A DNA stretch of 64,000 bases from Caulobacter vibrioides (GCF_002858865.1 NZ_PJRR01000014.1:62001-126000); one strand, 5' to 3'. Counted from the stretch's first letter, positions 19,910 to 27,445 are shown. The notes: a model not told the origin generated them from the letters alone. Translations and numbers: made by a program.

Positions 19910-20794
19910 ATGACGCCCCTCAAGCATCTCGCCGTCGGCTGGATCTTGTTGGCCAGCCCCGCTTGGGCTCAGGCTCCGCCGCAGTCGCCTGAACCGCAAA
20001 CCTCGGACTTGGTCAGCAGCGTTCTGGTCGAGGCCGACGCAGGCGCTGGGCCTCTGCGCTTTGCGCGCAGCATCACTCAACTCAGCGCCTCAGGGCTTGT
20101 CAGCCGCTGGGTCGTCCCCCCGTGCCCCTTGGTGGCGGGATTGACGGCGGCTCAGAACAAGGCCGTTGAGCGACGCCTTCGGGCCGCCGCCTCCGAGGCA
20201 GGAACCCCGCAGCCGACCAAAGACTGCAAACCCAATCTGACGGTGATCTTTGCTGACGAGCCGACAGCCTTCATCGTCAAGGCGCGCGCTGCAAGAAAGA
20301 TCGCCTTCCCCGGGGCCTCGCCCCTGGCGATCGAGCGGATCCAGAACAGCGCCGAACCCTTCCGCATTTGGCGGCAGATCGAGGATGTTCCAAGCTATGG
20401 CGCCACGTCCCAGGACGAGGGCGGGACCACCGCGTTCTACGGAGCGTCAGGCTCTTTGATCAGGCAGACCCACGCCAGCGGCATCCTGAGCGCCACAATT
20501 ATCGCGGATAAAAGCCTGATATCCCGCAGAGAAATGAAGCTTACGACACTGTCTTCTTATCTATGCGTGGTCGCGCTTTCCAGTATAGATCCGAGCGCGA
20601 AGATTTCCGGATTTCCCTCTATATTGAATATTGCAAATGAAAAACCCTCCGAAATGTCGCAGCTCACCGCCTGGGACAGAGCTTACCTCAAAGCGCTCTA
20701 CGGCTCGGCCAAGGGCTTCAGCGGACAGGTCGAGCTCGGCCATCTAGCGCGTCAGATGAGCGCCAACCTCAAACTCGCCCCGGGCTCGCCTTAA
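19910..20794 (+). CDS. Uncharacterised secreted protein
   Basis: The 294-residue product has a signal peptide (LKHLAVGWILLASPAWAQ) and then a proline-rich start. The central part reads VVPPCPLVAGLTAAQNKAVERRLRAAASEAG...CKPNLTVIF, a pattern I associate with uncharacterised exported proteins of Caulobacterales. No catalytic motif is recognised. The segment 20500-20650 is clearly AT-richer than the rest. It sits between the groEL terminator and a second copy of the groEL 3' end, so it may have arrived as part of an inserted segment (inference). Confidence 0.7.
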   Translation: MTPLKHLAVGWILLASPAWAQAPPQSPEPQTSDLVSSVLVEADAGAGPLRFARSITQLSASGLVSRWVVPPCPLVAGLTAAQNKAVERRLRAAASEAGTPQPTKDCKPNLTVIFADEPTAFIVKARAARKIAFPGASPLAIERIQNSAEPFRIWRQIEDVPSYGATSQDEGGTTAFYGASGSLIRQTHASGILSATIIADKSLISRREMKLTTLSSYLCVVALSSIDPSAKISGFPSILNIANEKPSEMSQLTAWDRAYLKALYGSAKGFSGQVELGHLARQMSANLKLAPGSP

Positions 20795-20818
20795 GGTCCG
20801 GAGATAAGCGCGGGAGCT

Positions 20819-20904
20819 TGGGCGACATGGACTTCTAGTCCAGACACTCAGCCTTCTGCGGAACAAGACGAAGGGCGGGGCCGCAAGGCTCCGCCCTTTT
20901 TCTA
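20819..20904 (+). repeat. Second copy of groEL 3' end and terminator
   Basis: TGGGCGACATGGACTTCTA (19 nt) matches the last codons and stop of groEL exactly. A diverged middle of about 23 nt follows, then GAACAAGA and the whole terminator hairpin with GCAA loop. The order is identical to 19581-19664. It is a displaced remnant and has no ORF in front of it to terminate except the gene at 19910. Confidence 0.88.
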
Positions 20905-21087
20905 TGCGCGGTCCGGCCGGCACGCGGTCAGGCCTGCGAGACTTCCGGCTCCGCGCGGCGCTCCGGTGATGGCCAGGCACAGACGTCCGGCCAGGATGAT
21001 GGAGGGGACAGACCTCGCCAGAAACACGTCACCCGCAAGGCGTCGGACGGCGTGGTTGACGGTCTCCCTGCGGAAGAGCTCGGACAC
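20902..21087 (-). pseudogene. Truncated start of a cdzB-like HlyD-family gene
   Basis: The first about 38 residues (SELFRRETVNHAVRRLAG, then LARSVPS and ILAG) align with the start of the complete adaptor gene at 25209 (SDLFRKEAVVHATRRLAG, then LATSVPS and VLAG). After that the similarity stops and the frame ends within 25 codons, at the duplicated groEL terminator. Only the cytoplasmic tail and part of the membrane anchor remain, so no adaptor can be made. Confidence 0.82.
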
Positions 21088-21129
21088 GGTTGTGTTGCAC
21101 CGAATGCAACGAAAAGATGCTTTTCAGTC

Positions 21130-21156
21130 TTGACCGGGTTGAGCTCAAGCTACAAT
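21130..21156 (+). promoter_or_regulatory. Candidate promoter of the orphan leader peptide
   Basis: TTGACC (21130-21135) and TACAAT (21151-21156) are 15 nt apart. The sequence resembles the region before cdzC (TTGACAGG at 25246), so the promoter was probably duplicated with the gene. The spacing is short, so activity is uncertain. Confidence 0.4.
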
Positions 21157-21210
21157 TCTAAGACTGCGATCCGGATCGAGCCCATGAACTTCTAGCTTAT
21201 GGAGGACGCC

Positions 21211-21381
21211 GTGACGGGTTTTGCTAGGCACGCGCGTGAACTCGACGATGCAGAACTCGGCCCTGTGGCGGGCGGACCCTGGTGGGCGCCCATAGCCATC
21301 GGCGCACTCCTGATCGCAGCTGGACATTATGGAGTCCCTTCCTCGAAGGGCATGATCGAGGGCTTCACCGATAACAAGTAA
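21211..21381 (+). CDS. Orphan double-glycine-leader bacteriocin-like peptide
   Basis: The 56-residue product begins at the GTG at 21211, which follows GGAGG with 5-nt spacing. The leader (VTGFARHARELDDAELGPVAGG) aligns position by position with that of CdzC (MTALAMDVRELSIGEVDSVSGA), including REL, the acidic pair, V and the terminal GG/GA. C39 peptidases cut after such leaders. The mature part (PWWAPIAIGALLIAAGHYG...) is hydrophobic with a weak small-residue pattern, unlike the clean zippers of CdzC/D. It stands divergent from the truncated cdzB start, as cdzC does from cdzB. A paralogous toxin with its own immunity gene downstream is the likely reading (inference). Confidence 0.75.
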   Translation: MTGFARHARELDDAELGPVAGGPWWAPIAIGALLIAAGHYGVPSSKGMIEGFTDNK

Positions 21382-21460
21382 GATCGGGGAGATTCTGGGG
21401 CTGAGAGACCACTATGTCGATCTGGTTTTATGCTCTCTATCCCCCAAAATCGGGGCATTT

Positions 21461-21766
21461 ATGATGGCTATAATCGTAATTATCTCGTTTTTCGCCGCCA
21501 GTACTATTTCCATTATGACTAATAATTCTGGATTTATTGTGGCCCTAATGATAGTTGGGAGCGTATTATATGCATGGAAGGGCCCAATCATAGCGGATAC
21601 GCTTCCTAGATTTCCATTCGCTTCAAATAATCGGCTGATTTTTGGCTGGGCTTTGTATTTAGCGATCACAAATATATACTTTGTGTATTTACCTACTCTC
21701 CTCTTGAATGAGCTCACCGGGTCAATGCTAACCGCTTTCGAACGACTTTCTAAGTCTGTTTCATGA
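21461..21766 (+). CDS. Small AT-rich membrane protein, candidate cognate immunity protein
   Basis: The 101-residue product has about three hydrophobic segments (residues 2-20, 25-45 and 58-85) and no known domain. Its DNA is far AT-richer than its surroundings and rich in codons rare in the host (ATA, TTT, ATT), suggesting recent transfer. It lies 80 nt after the orphan leader peptide. A 16-codon ORF starting at 21414 ends in TGATG overlapping its start region, so its translation may be coupled. The position suggests immunity to the orphan peptide, by analogy with cdzI; nothing in the sequence proves this. Confidence 0.6.
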   Translation: MMAIIVIISFFAASTISIMTNNSGFIVALMIVGSVLYAWKGPIIADTLPRFPFASNNRLIFGWALYLAITNIYFVYLPTLLLNELTGSMLTAFERLSKSVS

Positions 21767-21770
21767 ATGG

Positions 21771-21805
21771 AAGGCGGGGCCGCAAGGCTCCGCCCTTTTT
21801 CTTTG
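21771..21805. terminator. Third copy of the groEL-type terminator
   Basis: The hairpin with GCAA loop and T-run is nearly identical to 19634-19664, and the match with copy 1 continues past the T-run (CTTTGGC, then CGATAG). It lies between the AT-rich membrane protein gene and the end of cdzA, and together with copy 1 bounds a direct-repeat-flanked segment of about 2.1 kb. Confidence 0.85.
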
Positions 21806-21826
21806 GCCGGGAACGATAGTCCGTCG

Positions 21827-23968
21827 TTAGAAGACCGCGCTCTTAGGCTCCGCCCTCGAAAGCTCGCTGCGGGCGGTGGACAGCACGCCGCCCTCGACCA
21901 CGAGAATCCGGCTGGCCCGCTTCAATAACGCCGGGCGGTGGGCCACAACGATCCGCGTGATCGGCAGCTGAGCGATCAGGTCGGCGATCAACTCCTCGGT
22001 CTGCACATCGAGGTTGGCCGTGCCCTCGTCGAGCACCAGGATGCGCGGCCGGCGGTAGAGCGCGCGCGCCAGCAGAACCCGCTGCTTTTGTCCGCCGGAA
22101 AGCGTCGAGCCCATATCGCCGACCAGGGACAGGTACTGCATGGGCATGCGCGCGATATCGTCGTGGACCTGAGCCGCCATGGCGGCGTGCTGAACCCGCG
22201 CCATGTCGAGATCGGGATCAAAGAAGGCGATGTTGTCGGCGATGGTCCCGGACAGAAGTCGATCATCCTGAGCGACGACGCCGACCTGTTCGCGCCAGGC
22301 GCGCCAGAGCTGGGGCGACGCCGGTTGACCGTCGAGGGTGATCGTCCCTTCGGTGGGCGCGCGCAGGCCCAGCATCAGCTTGAGAAGCGTGGTCTTTCCG
22401 CCGCCAGACGCCCCAGTGATGGCCAGGAACTCGCCCGGCGCGACCTCCAGGTCCACTCCCTGCAGGACGGGACGGTCCGCCGCGCCGTAGCGGAAGGAGA
22501 CGTCCTTCAGCTGCAGGGCGCCAGCAACCTCAAGCCGAGGCGCGGCGGTGTCGGCGGCTTCGGTCTCTGCGGTGACGATATCAGCCAGACGCTCTAGGTG
22601 CAGATTCAAGAACTTGAACTGGATGAACTGGTTGATCAGGGCGTTGGCGCGATCGGTGAAGGTTTGGCGGAACGACAGGAAAGCGAACAGCATGCCGACC
22701 GAGAAGCCATCCCCGGCCAGGATCGTCCGGGCCCCGAGATAGATCACGATCACGGTTTGAAGCCCGGTGATCAGAGCCTGGGTAAAGCTCAGCGAAATCT
22801 GGAACTTGCCCACCGAGACCGCAGCGTTGATGGCGTTGGCGTAGAGATTGCGCCACACGCTCTCACGCTCGGCCTCGCGGCCCATGAGCTTGATCGTGGT
22901 CGCGGCCCGCACGGTCTCCATGACATGGGACTGTTCCCGGGCGCTCTCCAGGATCTGCTCCTCTGTTCGTGCGCGCATCGCGGGGAAAAGCGTGAGCGCC
23001 AGACCAAGGTTGAGCGCGACCGCCCCCACCACCACGGCGGCGAGGGTCGGCGAGTAGATGAGGAGGATGATGATCGCGACCGCCGCCATCAGCCCATCGA
23101 TGATCGCGGCGATCACCCCTCGGGTCAGCACGTCCTGGATGGCCGAGGCCGATCCGATGCGGGACAGGATGTCGCCGACATGGCGCTTCTCGTACCAGTC
23201 GCTGGGCAGCCGCATCATGTGCCGAACCAGATTGCCCACGACCTGGAAACTCAGCATCTGCCCGAACACCTGCAAGGCCCAGGCGCGCAGGGCCTCGATC
23301 ATCGACTGGAGCACCACCAGCGCGCCGAAGCCGATCGCCAGGACGGCAAGAAGGTCTCGGTCGGCGCGCAGGATCGCCTCGTCCACCACCAGCTGCATCT
23401 GGAACGGCATGGCGAACACGGCCACCTGCAGCGCCAGCGACAGACCCAGGATCTGAAAGAAGGCCGGCCAGAAGCCGACCATGCTGGACCAAAGGCTGGT
23501 CAGCTTGATCGGCGCGCGCGCGGTGATCTTTTCGAAACGCCCCGATGGCGTGAGCTCAAGCGCCACGCCCGTGAAATGCTTCGAGAGCTCTTCCAGAGCA
23601 TATGTCCGCGCGCCCAGCGCCGGATCGTGCACCACTGCGCGGCCGCCCTGGACGGACTTCAGGACCACGAAGTGGTTCAGATCCCAGTGCAGGATCGCCG
23701 GCAGCCGGACCTTGTCCAGCGCCGAGAGCTCGACCTTCAAGGCGCGCGGCGCGAACCCCAGGCTATCGGCGAGACCCATGATGCTGCGCAGGGTCGCCCC
23801 CGACATCGACAGGGTGAACCGCTGGCGCAGACCGTTCAGATCGACGTCATGGCCGTGGTAGCGCGCGACCATGGCCATGCAGGCCAGGCCGCATTCGGCG
23901 GCCTCCGCCCCCACAATGACCGGCAACCGGCGCCGGCGGGCGAAGTTCAACTCGGCGGGAATGTTCAT
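21827..23968 (-). CDS. cdzA: Peptidase-containing ABC exporter (PCAT), Cdz-type
   Basis: The 713-residue exporter cleaves double-glycine leaders and exports the peptides. Domains are an N-terminal C39 peptidase (catalytic Cys in AAECGLACMAM, His in LNHFVVL, Asp in VHDP), a membrane domain (about residues 160-440) and an ATPase with GASGGGKTT, LSGGQKQR and LVLDEGTANLD. The Gln that normally precedes the Cys motif by several residues (QSEAAECG) is Gly here (VGAEAAECG). The ATG at 23968 overlaps the stop of cdzB by 1 nt (TGATG), so translation is coupled; the longer frame to 24007 is unlikely. This matches CdzA of the Caulobacter contact-dependent glycine-zipper system. Confidence 0.85.
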   Translation of the reverse strand: MNIPAELNFARRRRLPVIVGAEAAECGLACMAMVARYHGHDVDLNGLRQRFTLSMSGATLRSIMGLADSLGFAPRALKVELSALDKVRLPAILHWDLNHFVVLKSVQGGRAVVHDPALGARTYALEELSKHFTGVALELTPSGRFEKITARAPIKLTSLWSSMVGFWPAFFQILGLSLALQVAVFAMPFQMQLVVDEAILRADRDLLAVLAIGFGALVVLQSMIEALRAWALQVFGQMLSFQVVGNLVRHMMRLPSDWYEKRHVGDILSRIGSASAIQDVLTRGVIAAIIDGLMAAVAIIILLIYSPTLAAVVVGAVALNLGLALTLFPAMRARTEEQILESAREQSHVMETVRAATTIKLMGREAERESVWRNLYANAINAAVSVGKFQISLSFTQALITGLQTVIVIYLGARTILAGDGFSVGMLFAFLSFRQTFTDRANALINQFIQFKFLNLHLERLADIVTAETEAADTAAPRLEVAGALQLKDVSFRYGAADRPVLQGVDLEVAPGEFLAITGASGGGKTTLLKLMLGLRAPTEGTITLDGQPASPQLWRAWREQVGVVAQDDRLLSGTIADNIAFFDPDLDMARVQHAAMAAQVHDDIARMPMQYLSLVGDMGSTLSGGQKQRVLLARALYRRPRILVLDEGTANLDVQTEELIADLIAQLPITRIVVAHRPALLKRASRILVVEGGVLSTARSELSRAEPKSAVF

Positions 23969-25209
23969 CAACGGCGTCCGACCGCGTAGAGGGGATCGAG
24001 CAACCATTCCAGCAGCGACCGTCGATCGATCACGACATCGGCGCTCAACAACATGCCCGGTTGCAGCGGCAGGGTTTCGCCATAGGCGGCGACGTTGTCT
24101 CTGGCCAGTTTCACCCGGATGCGGAACACCGGCTCCTGCACCTGAAGGCCCGGGATGGCGACCTCCGAAGGGGCCAGGACCGTCCGCGAAACCGCCGTCA
24201 CGACCCCCTCGCCGACGCCGAATTTCTGGTGCGGAAAGGCCTGGTACATCAGCCGCACCTCCTGGCCCTGGCGCACGAAACCCGCAGCGCGCGACGGGGC
24301 GTAAAGCTCAGCGACCAGCGCGGAGTCTCCAGGGGTCAGGACGGCCACGGCGGCCCCTACCCCCACGGTTTGACCCGCCTCGACCGGCAGGGCCGCGACG
24401 CGCCCCGCCACGGTGGCGACGACGACATAGCGCCCCTGCGCCTCCACCTGGGTCGCCTGTTGCTCCAGCCCAGCCAGGGTCGAGGCGGCCTCGGCGCGAG
24501 CGGCCTGCAGGTCGATGGGGATGGCGGCCAGACGCGCGTCCACCTCGCCGATCTGCCGCTCATAGCTCAGCGCCTGGGACGACAGGGTCGAGGCCTCCTG
24601 CTGGACCGCCAGTTCGGCCGAGCGGCGGGCCTGCAGCTCGCGCGGCGACAGGAAGCCCTGGGCGGCGATCGTTTCGGCGCGAGCGACCTCGGCGCGCGCC
24701 AGGGTCAGCCGCTCGGTCTGCAAGGCGAGACTGCGTTTGGCCTCGGCCAGTTCACGGTTCAGAGCGGCGCGACGCTGGGTCAGTTGGCGGCTTTCGGCGG
24801 CGAGCGCGGCCTGGGTCGCTGCGGCGCGTGATCCGGCCGCCGAACTCTGCGCGCCCAGGCTGCGCGAGAGGACCGCAAAACTGTCACCGCCCTCGAGAGC
24901 CGACGATAGCGTCAGGGTAGCGATCGGCTGCCCGACGACGACCCGGTCTCCCTCGCGCACATGCACATTGGCGACGATCCCACCCTGCCGCGCAGCCAGC
25001 CGGATCATGCCGGCCTGCGGCGTCAACCAGCCGACGACGGTCTCCTTGCGGGCGTAGGAAGCGGTAGCGGCAAAGGTCGCTCCGGCCAGAACAACCAGAC
25101 ACACAAGCCCCGCCAGGACGCGGGACGGGACGGAGGTCGCCAGCACCACCTCGCCAGCCAGCCGGCGCGTGGCATGGACAACGGCCTCTTTTCGGAACAG
25201 GTCGGACAA
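23968..25209 (-). CDS. cdzB: HlyD-family periplasmic adaptor, Cdz-type
   Basis: The 413-residue adaptor links the inner-membrane exporter to an outer-membrane channel. It has a cytoplasmic tail, one membrane anchor (about residues 28-50), a biotinyl-lipoyl half (VREGDRVVVGQPIATL), a long coiled coil rich in Ala, Glu, Arg and Gln (about residues 115-250), the second lipoyl half (VATVAGRVAALPVEAGQTV) and a beta barrel. The start is a TTG at 25209; the same start position is conserved in the truncated paralogue at 21087 (GTG), which supports it. No outer-membrane TolC-type gene is nearby, so a shared one must serve. Confidence 0.85.
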   Translation of the reverse strand: MSDLFRKEAVVHATRRLAGEVVLATSVPSRVLAGLVCLVVLAGATFAATASYARKETVVGWLTPQAGMIRLAARQGGIVANVHVREGDRVVVGQPIATLTLSSALEGGDSFAVLSRSLGAQSSAAGSRAAATQAALAAESRQLTQRRAALNRELAEAKRSLALQTERLTLARAEVARAETIAAQGFLSPRELQARRSAELAVQQEASTLSSQALSYERQIGEVDARLAAIPIDLQAARAEAASTLAGLEQQATQVEAQGRYVVVATVAGRVAALPVEAGQTVGVGAAVAVLTPGDSALVAELYAPSRAAGFVRQGQEVRLMYQAFPHQKFGVGEGVVTAVSRTVLAPSEVAIPGLQVQEPVFRIRVKLARDNVAAYGETLPLQPGMLLSADVVIDRRSLLEWLLDPLYAVGRR

Positions 25210-25324
25210 GAAACAGCTTCACCGAGAAAATGGCGATATACAACCTTGACAGGTTTGCGGAGCCCACGCAATCGTCGTGTCCGCAATCCGGATTGCATCG
25301 CACTCTCAACATCAGGAGAAAGCT

Positions 25325-25525
25325 ATGACGGCTTTGGCTATGGACGTGCGTGAGTTGAGTATTGGGGAAGTCGACTCTGTCTCGGGCGCGAGCGAACTGG
25401 GTCAAAATGTTCTCAAGTTCGCTGGCGTCGGCGGGTCGATAGGTCGCTTCGGCGGCCTCCAAGGCGCTGCCGTTGGCATTCTGCTCGGCGCCGCTGTGGG
25501 CGTGTATGTCACTTTTGCGGACTAG
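25325..25525 (+). CDS. cdzC: Glycine-zipper bacteriocin peptide with double-glycine-type leader
   Basis: The 66-residue precursor starts at the ATG at 25325 after AGGAG. The leader TALAMDVRELSIGEVDSVSGA ends in a GA cleavage site for the C39 domain of CdzA. The mature part contains GAAVGILLGAAVG, a perfect GxxxGxxxGxxxG zipper. In Caulobacter the related peptides CdzC and CdzD stay on the cell surface as aggregates and kill neighbours on contact. It is divergent from cdzB with 115 nt between, containing TTGACA at 25246-25251 as a possible -35. cdzD follows after 12 nt. Confidence 0.82.
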   Translation: MTALAMDVRELSIGEVDSVSGASELGQNVLKFAGVGGSIGRFGGLQGAAVGILLGAAVGVYVTFAD

Positions 25526-25537
25526 GGGTGTAGACGC

Positions 25538-25732
25538 ATGATGTACGAACTTTCTGAGCAAGACATCGACGAAGTCTCCGGGGCTGGTAAGCTGACAAGT
25601 GTTCTGGAAGATGCCGCCGCAGGCGCTCTTGTGGGCGCCGCTGCCGGATTCCTGTGGGGCGGGCCAGTGGGAGCCTTCGCAGGCGCACTTAGCCTTGGCG
25701 GACACGCAGCCCTGATTAGTTCTCTATCCTAA
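25538..25732 (+). CDS. cdzD: Second glycine-zipper bacteriocin peptide
   Basis: The 64-residue precursor (or 63 from the second ATG at 25541) has the short leader YELSEQDIDEVSGA, ending in GA, and a mature part with GALVGAAAGFLWGGPVGAFAG, a repeated GxxxG zipper spanning a membrane-length segment. It shares the EVSGA processing site with cdzC and follows it by 12 nt, so both are on one transcript and, as in the known Cdz system, probably act together. Its stop is followed by a strong 14-bp hairpin before cdzI. Confidence 0.82.
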   Translation: MMYELSEQDIDEVSGAGKLTSVLEDAAAGALVGAAAGFLWGGPVGAFAGALSLGGHAALISSLS

Positions 25733-25744
25733 TATTGATTAGAG

Positions 25745-25788
25745 AAGGCTGTGATATAGGCATCAGAATTATAATATATCACAGCCTT
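25745..25788 (+). terminator. 14-bp hairpin between cdzD and cdzI (attenuator or processing site)
   Basis: AAGGCTGTGATATA (25745-25758) pairs perfectly with TATATCACAGCCTT (25775-25788) across a 16-nt loop and is followed by TATAATCTTATTT. The T-rich tail is imperfect, so partial termination or mRNA protection is more likely than full termination. Confidence 0.65.
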
Positions 25789-25815
25789 TATAATCTTATT
25801 TGTCGGAGAAACAAT

Positions 25816-25974
25816 TTGGAAAAAAGATCACCCCCCCTAACTATAACTGTATGCCTACTCCTAATGCTAGCGGGCATTGCCGAGAACGACACTGTTACCA
25901 CAATCCTGATCGGAGCGGCGGCGGTTCTGGCGGCGTCGATGGCTTGGTCGGTGTTGCGCGACAGAATGAGATAG
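25816..25974 (+). CDS. cdzI: Small membrane protein, candidate Cdz immunity protein
   Basis: The start is taken as the TTG at 25816 with GGAG 8 nt upstream, giving 52 residues. The product has two hydrophobic segments (LTITVCLLLMLAGI and TILIGAAAVLAASMAW) joined by an acidic turn (AENDT) and a basic tail (RDRMR). CdzI of Caulobacter is a small inner-membrane protein that protects producers, and this gene has the expected place directly after the toxins. An in-frame start at 25735 would run through the hairpin and is less likely. Confidence 0.65.
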   Translation: MEKRSPPLTITVCLLLMLAGIAENDTVTTILIGAAAVLAASMAWSVLRDRMR

Positions 25975-26083
25975 TTCTCGAAACGACAGCCTCGCGGCGA
26001 GTTTTGCTTCAAAACACCTCAAGCGGCGATCGCGTCTGCGGGACATGTCCGTGAGAGGTCCGTGCAAGCGGAGGACCCTGGCC

Positions 26084-26371
26084 ATGGTGTTGCAGAGCCG
26101 CTCCATTCGATGGGCTGCCTGGCTTCTCATCGCATCCGGTTTCGCGTCGTCTCTGGAGCGCTTTTCGCTCGATCCCCGAACGCCCTTCTTCCTGTACGGC
26201 GTGGCGCTCCTTCTGGTCGGCTATTCCTCTCTCGATGAATGGCGGGCGATGGGCCTGAAGGGTCTTCGGCTGCACGCCGCCGCGTCCGCCACGGGAGCTG
26301 TTTGCCTCATCCTTGTTGCAGCGATCATCGGTCCGTTCGTCGCGGCGGCCTCGACGCTCCCCAAGACTTGA
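26084..26371 (+). CDS. Small membrane protein, unknown
   Basis: From the ATG at 26084 (GGAGGAC upstream) the product has 95 residues with three hydrophobic segments (WAAWLLIASGFA, FFLYGVALLLVGY, AVCLILVAAIIGPFVAA). The base composition is host-like, in contrast to cdzI. It is the first of three small membrane-protein genes on the plus strand after cdzI. Upstream in-frame starts (26045, 26051) cannot be excluded. The link to Cdz is only by position. Confidence 0.55.
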   Translation: MVLQSRSIRWAAWLLIASGFASSLERFSLDPRTPFFLYGVALLLVGYSSLDEWRAMGLKGLRLHAAASATGAVCLILVAAIIGPFVAAASTLPKT

Positions 26372-26388
26372 GCCGAGGGCTGGAACCG

Positions 26389-26592
26389 ATGCGAAACAGG
26401 CGCAGACCACTCCTCATAGACCTGACCTTTGTGGTCCTGGCGCCGGCGCTGATCGGTCTGGCCTGGGGCCGGTCGAGCGACGTTTTCCCTGAGCAACCCT
26501 ACGCTTTCGGCGCCGTCGTGACCCTGCTCGCTTGGGCGGGCGTGCTCTGGTTCTTCCTCGCCGGGCCGGGCAAGACGCCGCGCGATCCATAG
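26389..26592 (+). CDS. Small membrane protein, unknown
   Basis: The 67-residue product has a basic start (MRNRRRP) and two hydrophobic segments (LLIDLTFVVLAPALIGLAWG and AFGAVVTLLAWAGVLWFFLAG). It starts 17 nt after the previous gene, so co-transcription is likely. No family is recognised. Confidence 0.55.
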   Translation: MRNRRRPLLIDLTFVVLAPALIGLAWGRSSDVFPEQPYAFGAVVTLLAWAGVLWFFLAGPGKTPRDP

Positions 26593-26652
26593 GGATCTAC
26601 GAGCTGGGCGGGACGTCGACGAGACCTCGGACGCAGAAGAAGGAGGTGACCG

Positions 26653-26841
26653 ATGCGCCAACTGTTTCAGAGCGTCCTCACCACGCTGCATGCGATCGCC
26701 ATCGTCCTGGCGCTGATCGACAAGAACGTCAGTTGGGTCACGCTGACGCTCTTCTTCGTCATGGTCCCGTTCTATGGGCTGGGCGTCAGGGTGGCGGGCG
26801 ACTGGTTGGCGGCGCGACTTAAGCCGGCCAGCGCCGAGTAG
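26653..26841 (+). CDS. Small membrane protein, unknown
   Basis: The 62-residue product has a very strong ribosome-binding site (AAGGAGGTGA) and two hydrophobic segments (VLTTLHAIAIVLALI and VTLTLFFVMVPFYGLGVRVAG). The strong site makes it the best supported of the three genes downstream of cdzI. Function is unknown; an accessory or immunity role is possible from position only. Confidence 0.6.
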   Translation: MRQLFQSVLTTLHAIAIVLALIDKNVSWVTLTLFFVMVPFYGLGVRVAGDWLAARLKPASAE

Positions 26842-26955
26842 ATCGGGGCGACTTGGCGCCTTCCCCCTCCCCTCCGCCGGGTCAATGGGTCGCGGAGCCA
26901 GGCTCGCCTTTCGACGTTAACCTCCTGGCCATAACTTGAGGCATGGAGGCGCCCA

Positions 26956-27441
26956 ATGTCGTTCGTGCGTTTGCAGTCTTCACACCATCGCCGCCGGCTG
27001 CCCCGCCCGTCGGTGGTGATCCTGGGCCTGTCGGTCTGGCTGGTGCTGGGCCTGATCAGCCAGGCGGCGTTCCGGCTGATCGGCTAGCCCCTTTCGGACA
27101 CCCTCTGGCAAGGCTACATCCAATGGATGTTCCGCCAGCGCCCCGACGCCGATCTGATCGTTCAAGGCTGGGTCATCGGCGTGATGGTCGAGGTCCCCGG
27201 CGAGCGCGCGCCGGTGCGACACTACTTCGCCGTCGGCAAGGCCGACCGGGCCCAGGCCGAGTGGACGGCGGTGGATCTGGCGATGAACGCCGGTCCAGTG
27301 GCGTCCAGCCCCGTCGGCGGCCACGAGCCGGTCGAGGCGCTGCGCGAGATCGTCGCCTACCGGATGCGCGACCTGGGCCTCAAGCCCGGCGAGGCGCGGG
27401 CCCTGGGCGACAAGAACCCGCGCCGCTGGCTCTCTCTCTAA
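26956..27441 (+). pseudogene. Membrane-anchored protein gene split by an in-frame amber codon
   Basis: The ATG at 26956 has GGAGG 6 nt upstream. The frame reads 43 residues (basic start, one membrane helix, ending AAFRLIG), then TAG at 27085-27087. It continues in the same frame without another stop to 27441 (PLSDTLWQGYIQWMFRQRPDADLIVQGWV...RRWLSL), a total of 161 residues if read through. The second part has no good ribosome-binding site before its first ATG at 27127. The arrangement suggests one gene broken by a nonsense mutation, though two separate genes or readthrough are possible. No family is recognised. Confidence 0.6.
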
Positions 27442-27445
27442 GGCG

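Noticed and set aside
19666..19992. 108-codon ORF before the secreted protein gene
   Set aside because: It overlaps the signal-peptide region of the gene at 19910 in another frame, starts in the palindrome, and has no ribosome-binding site.
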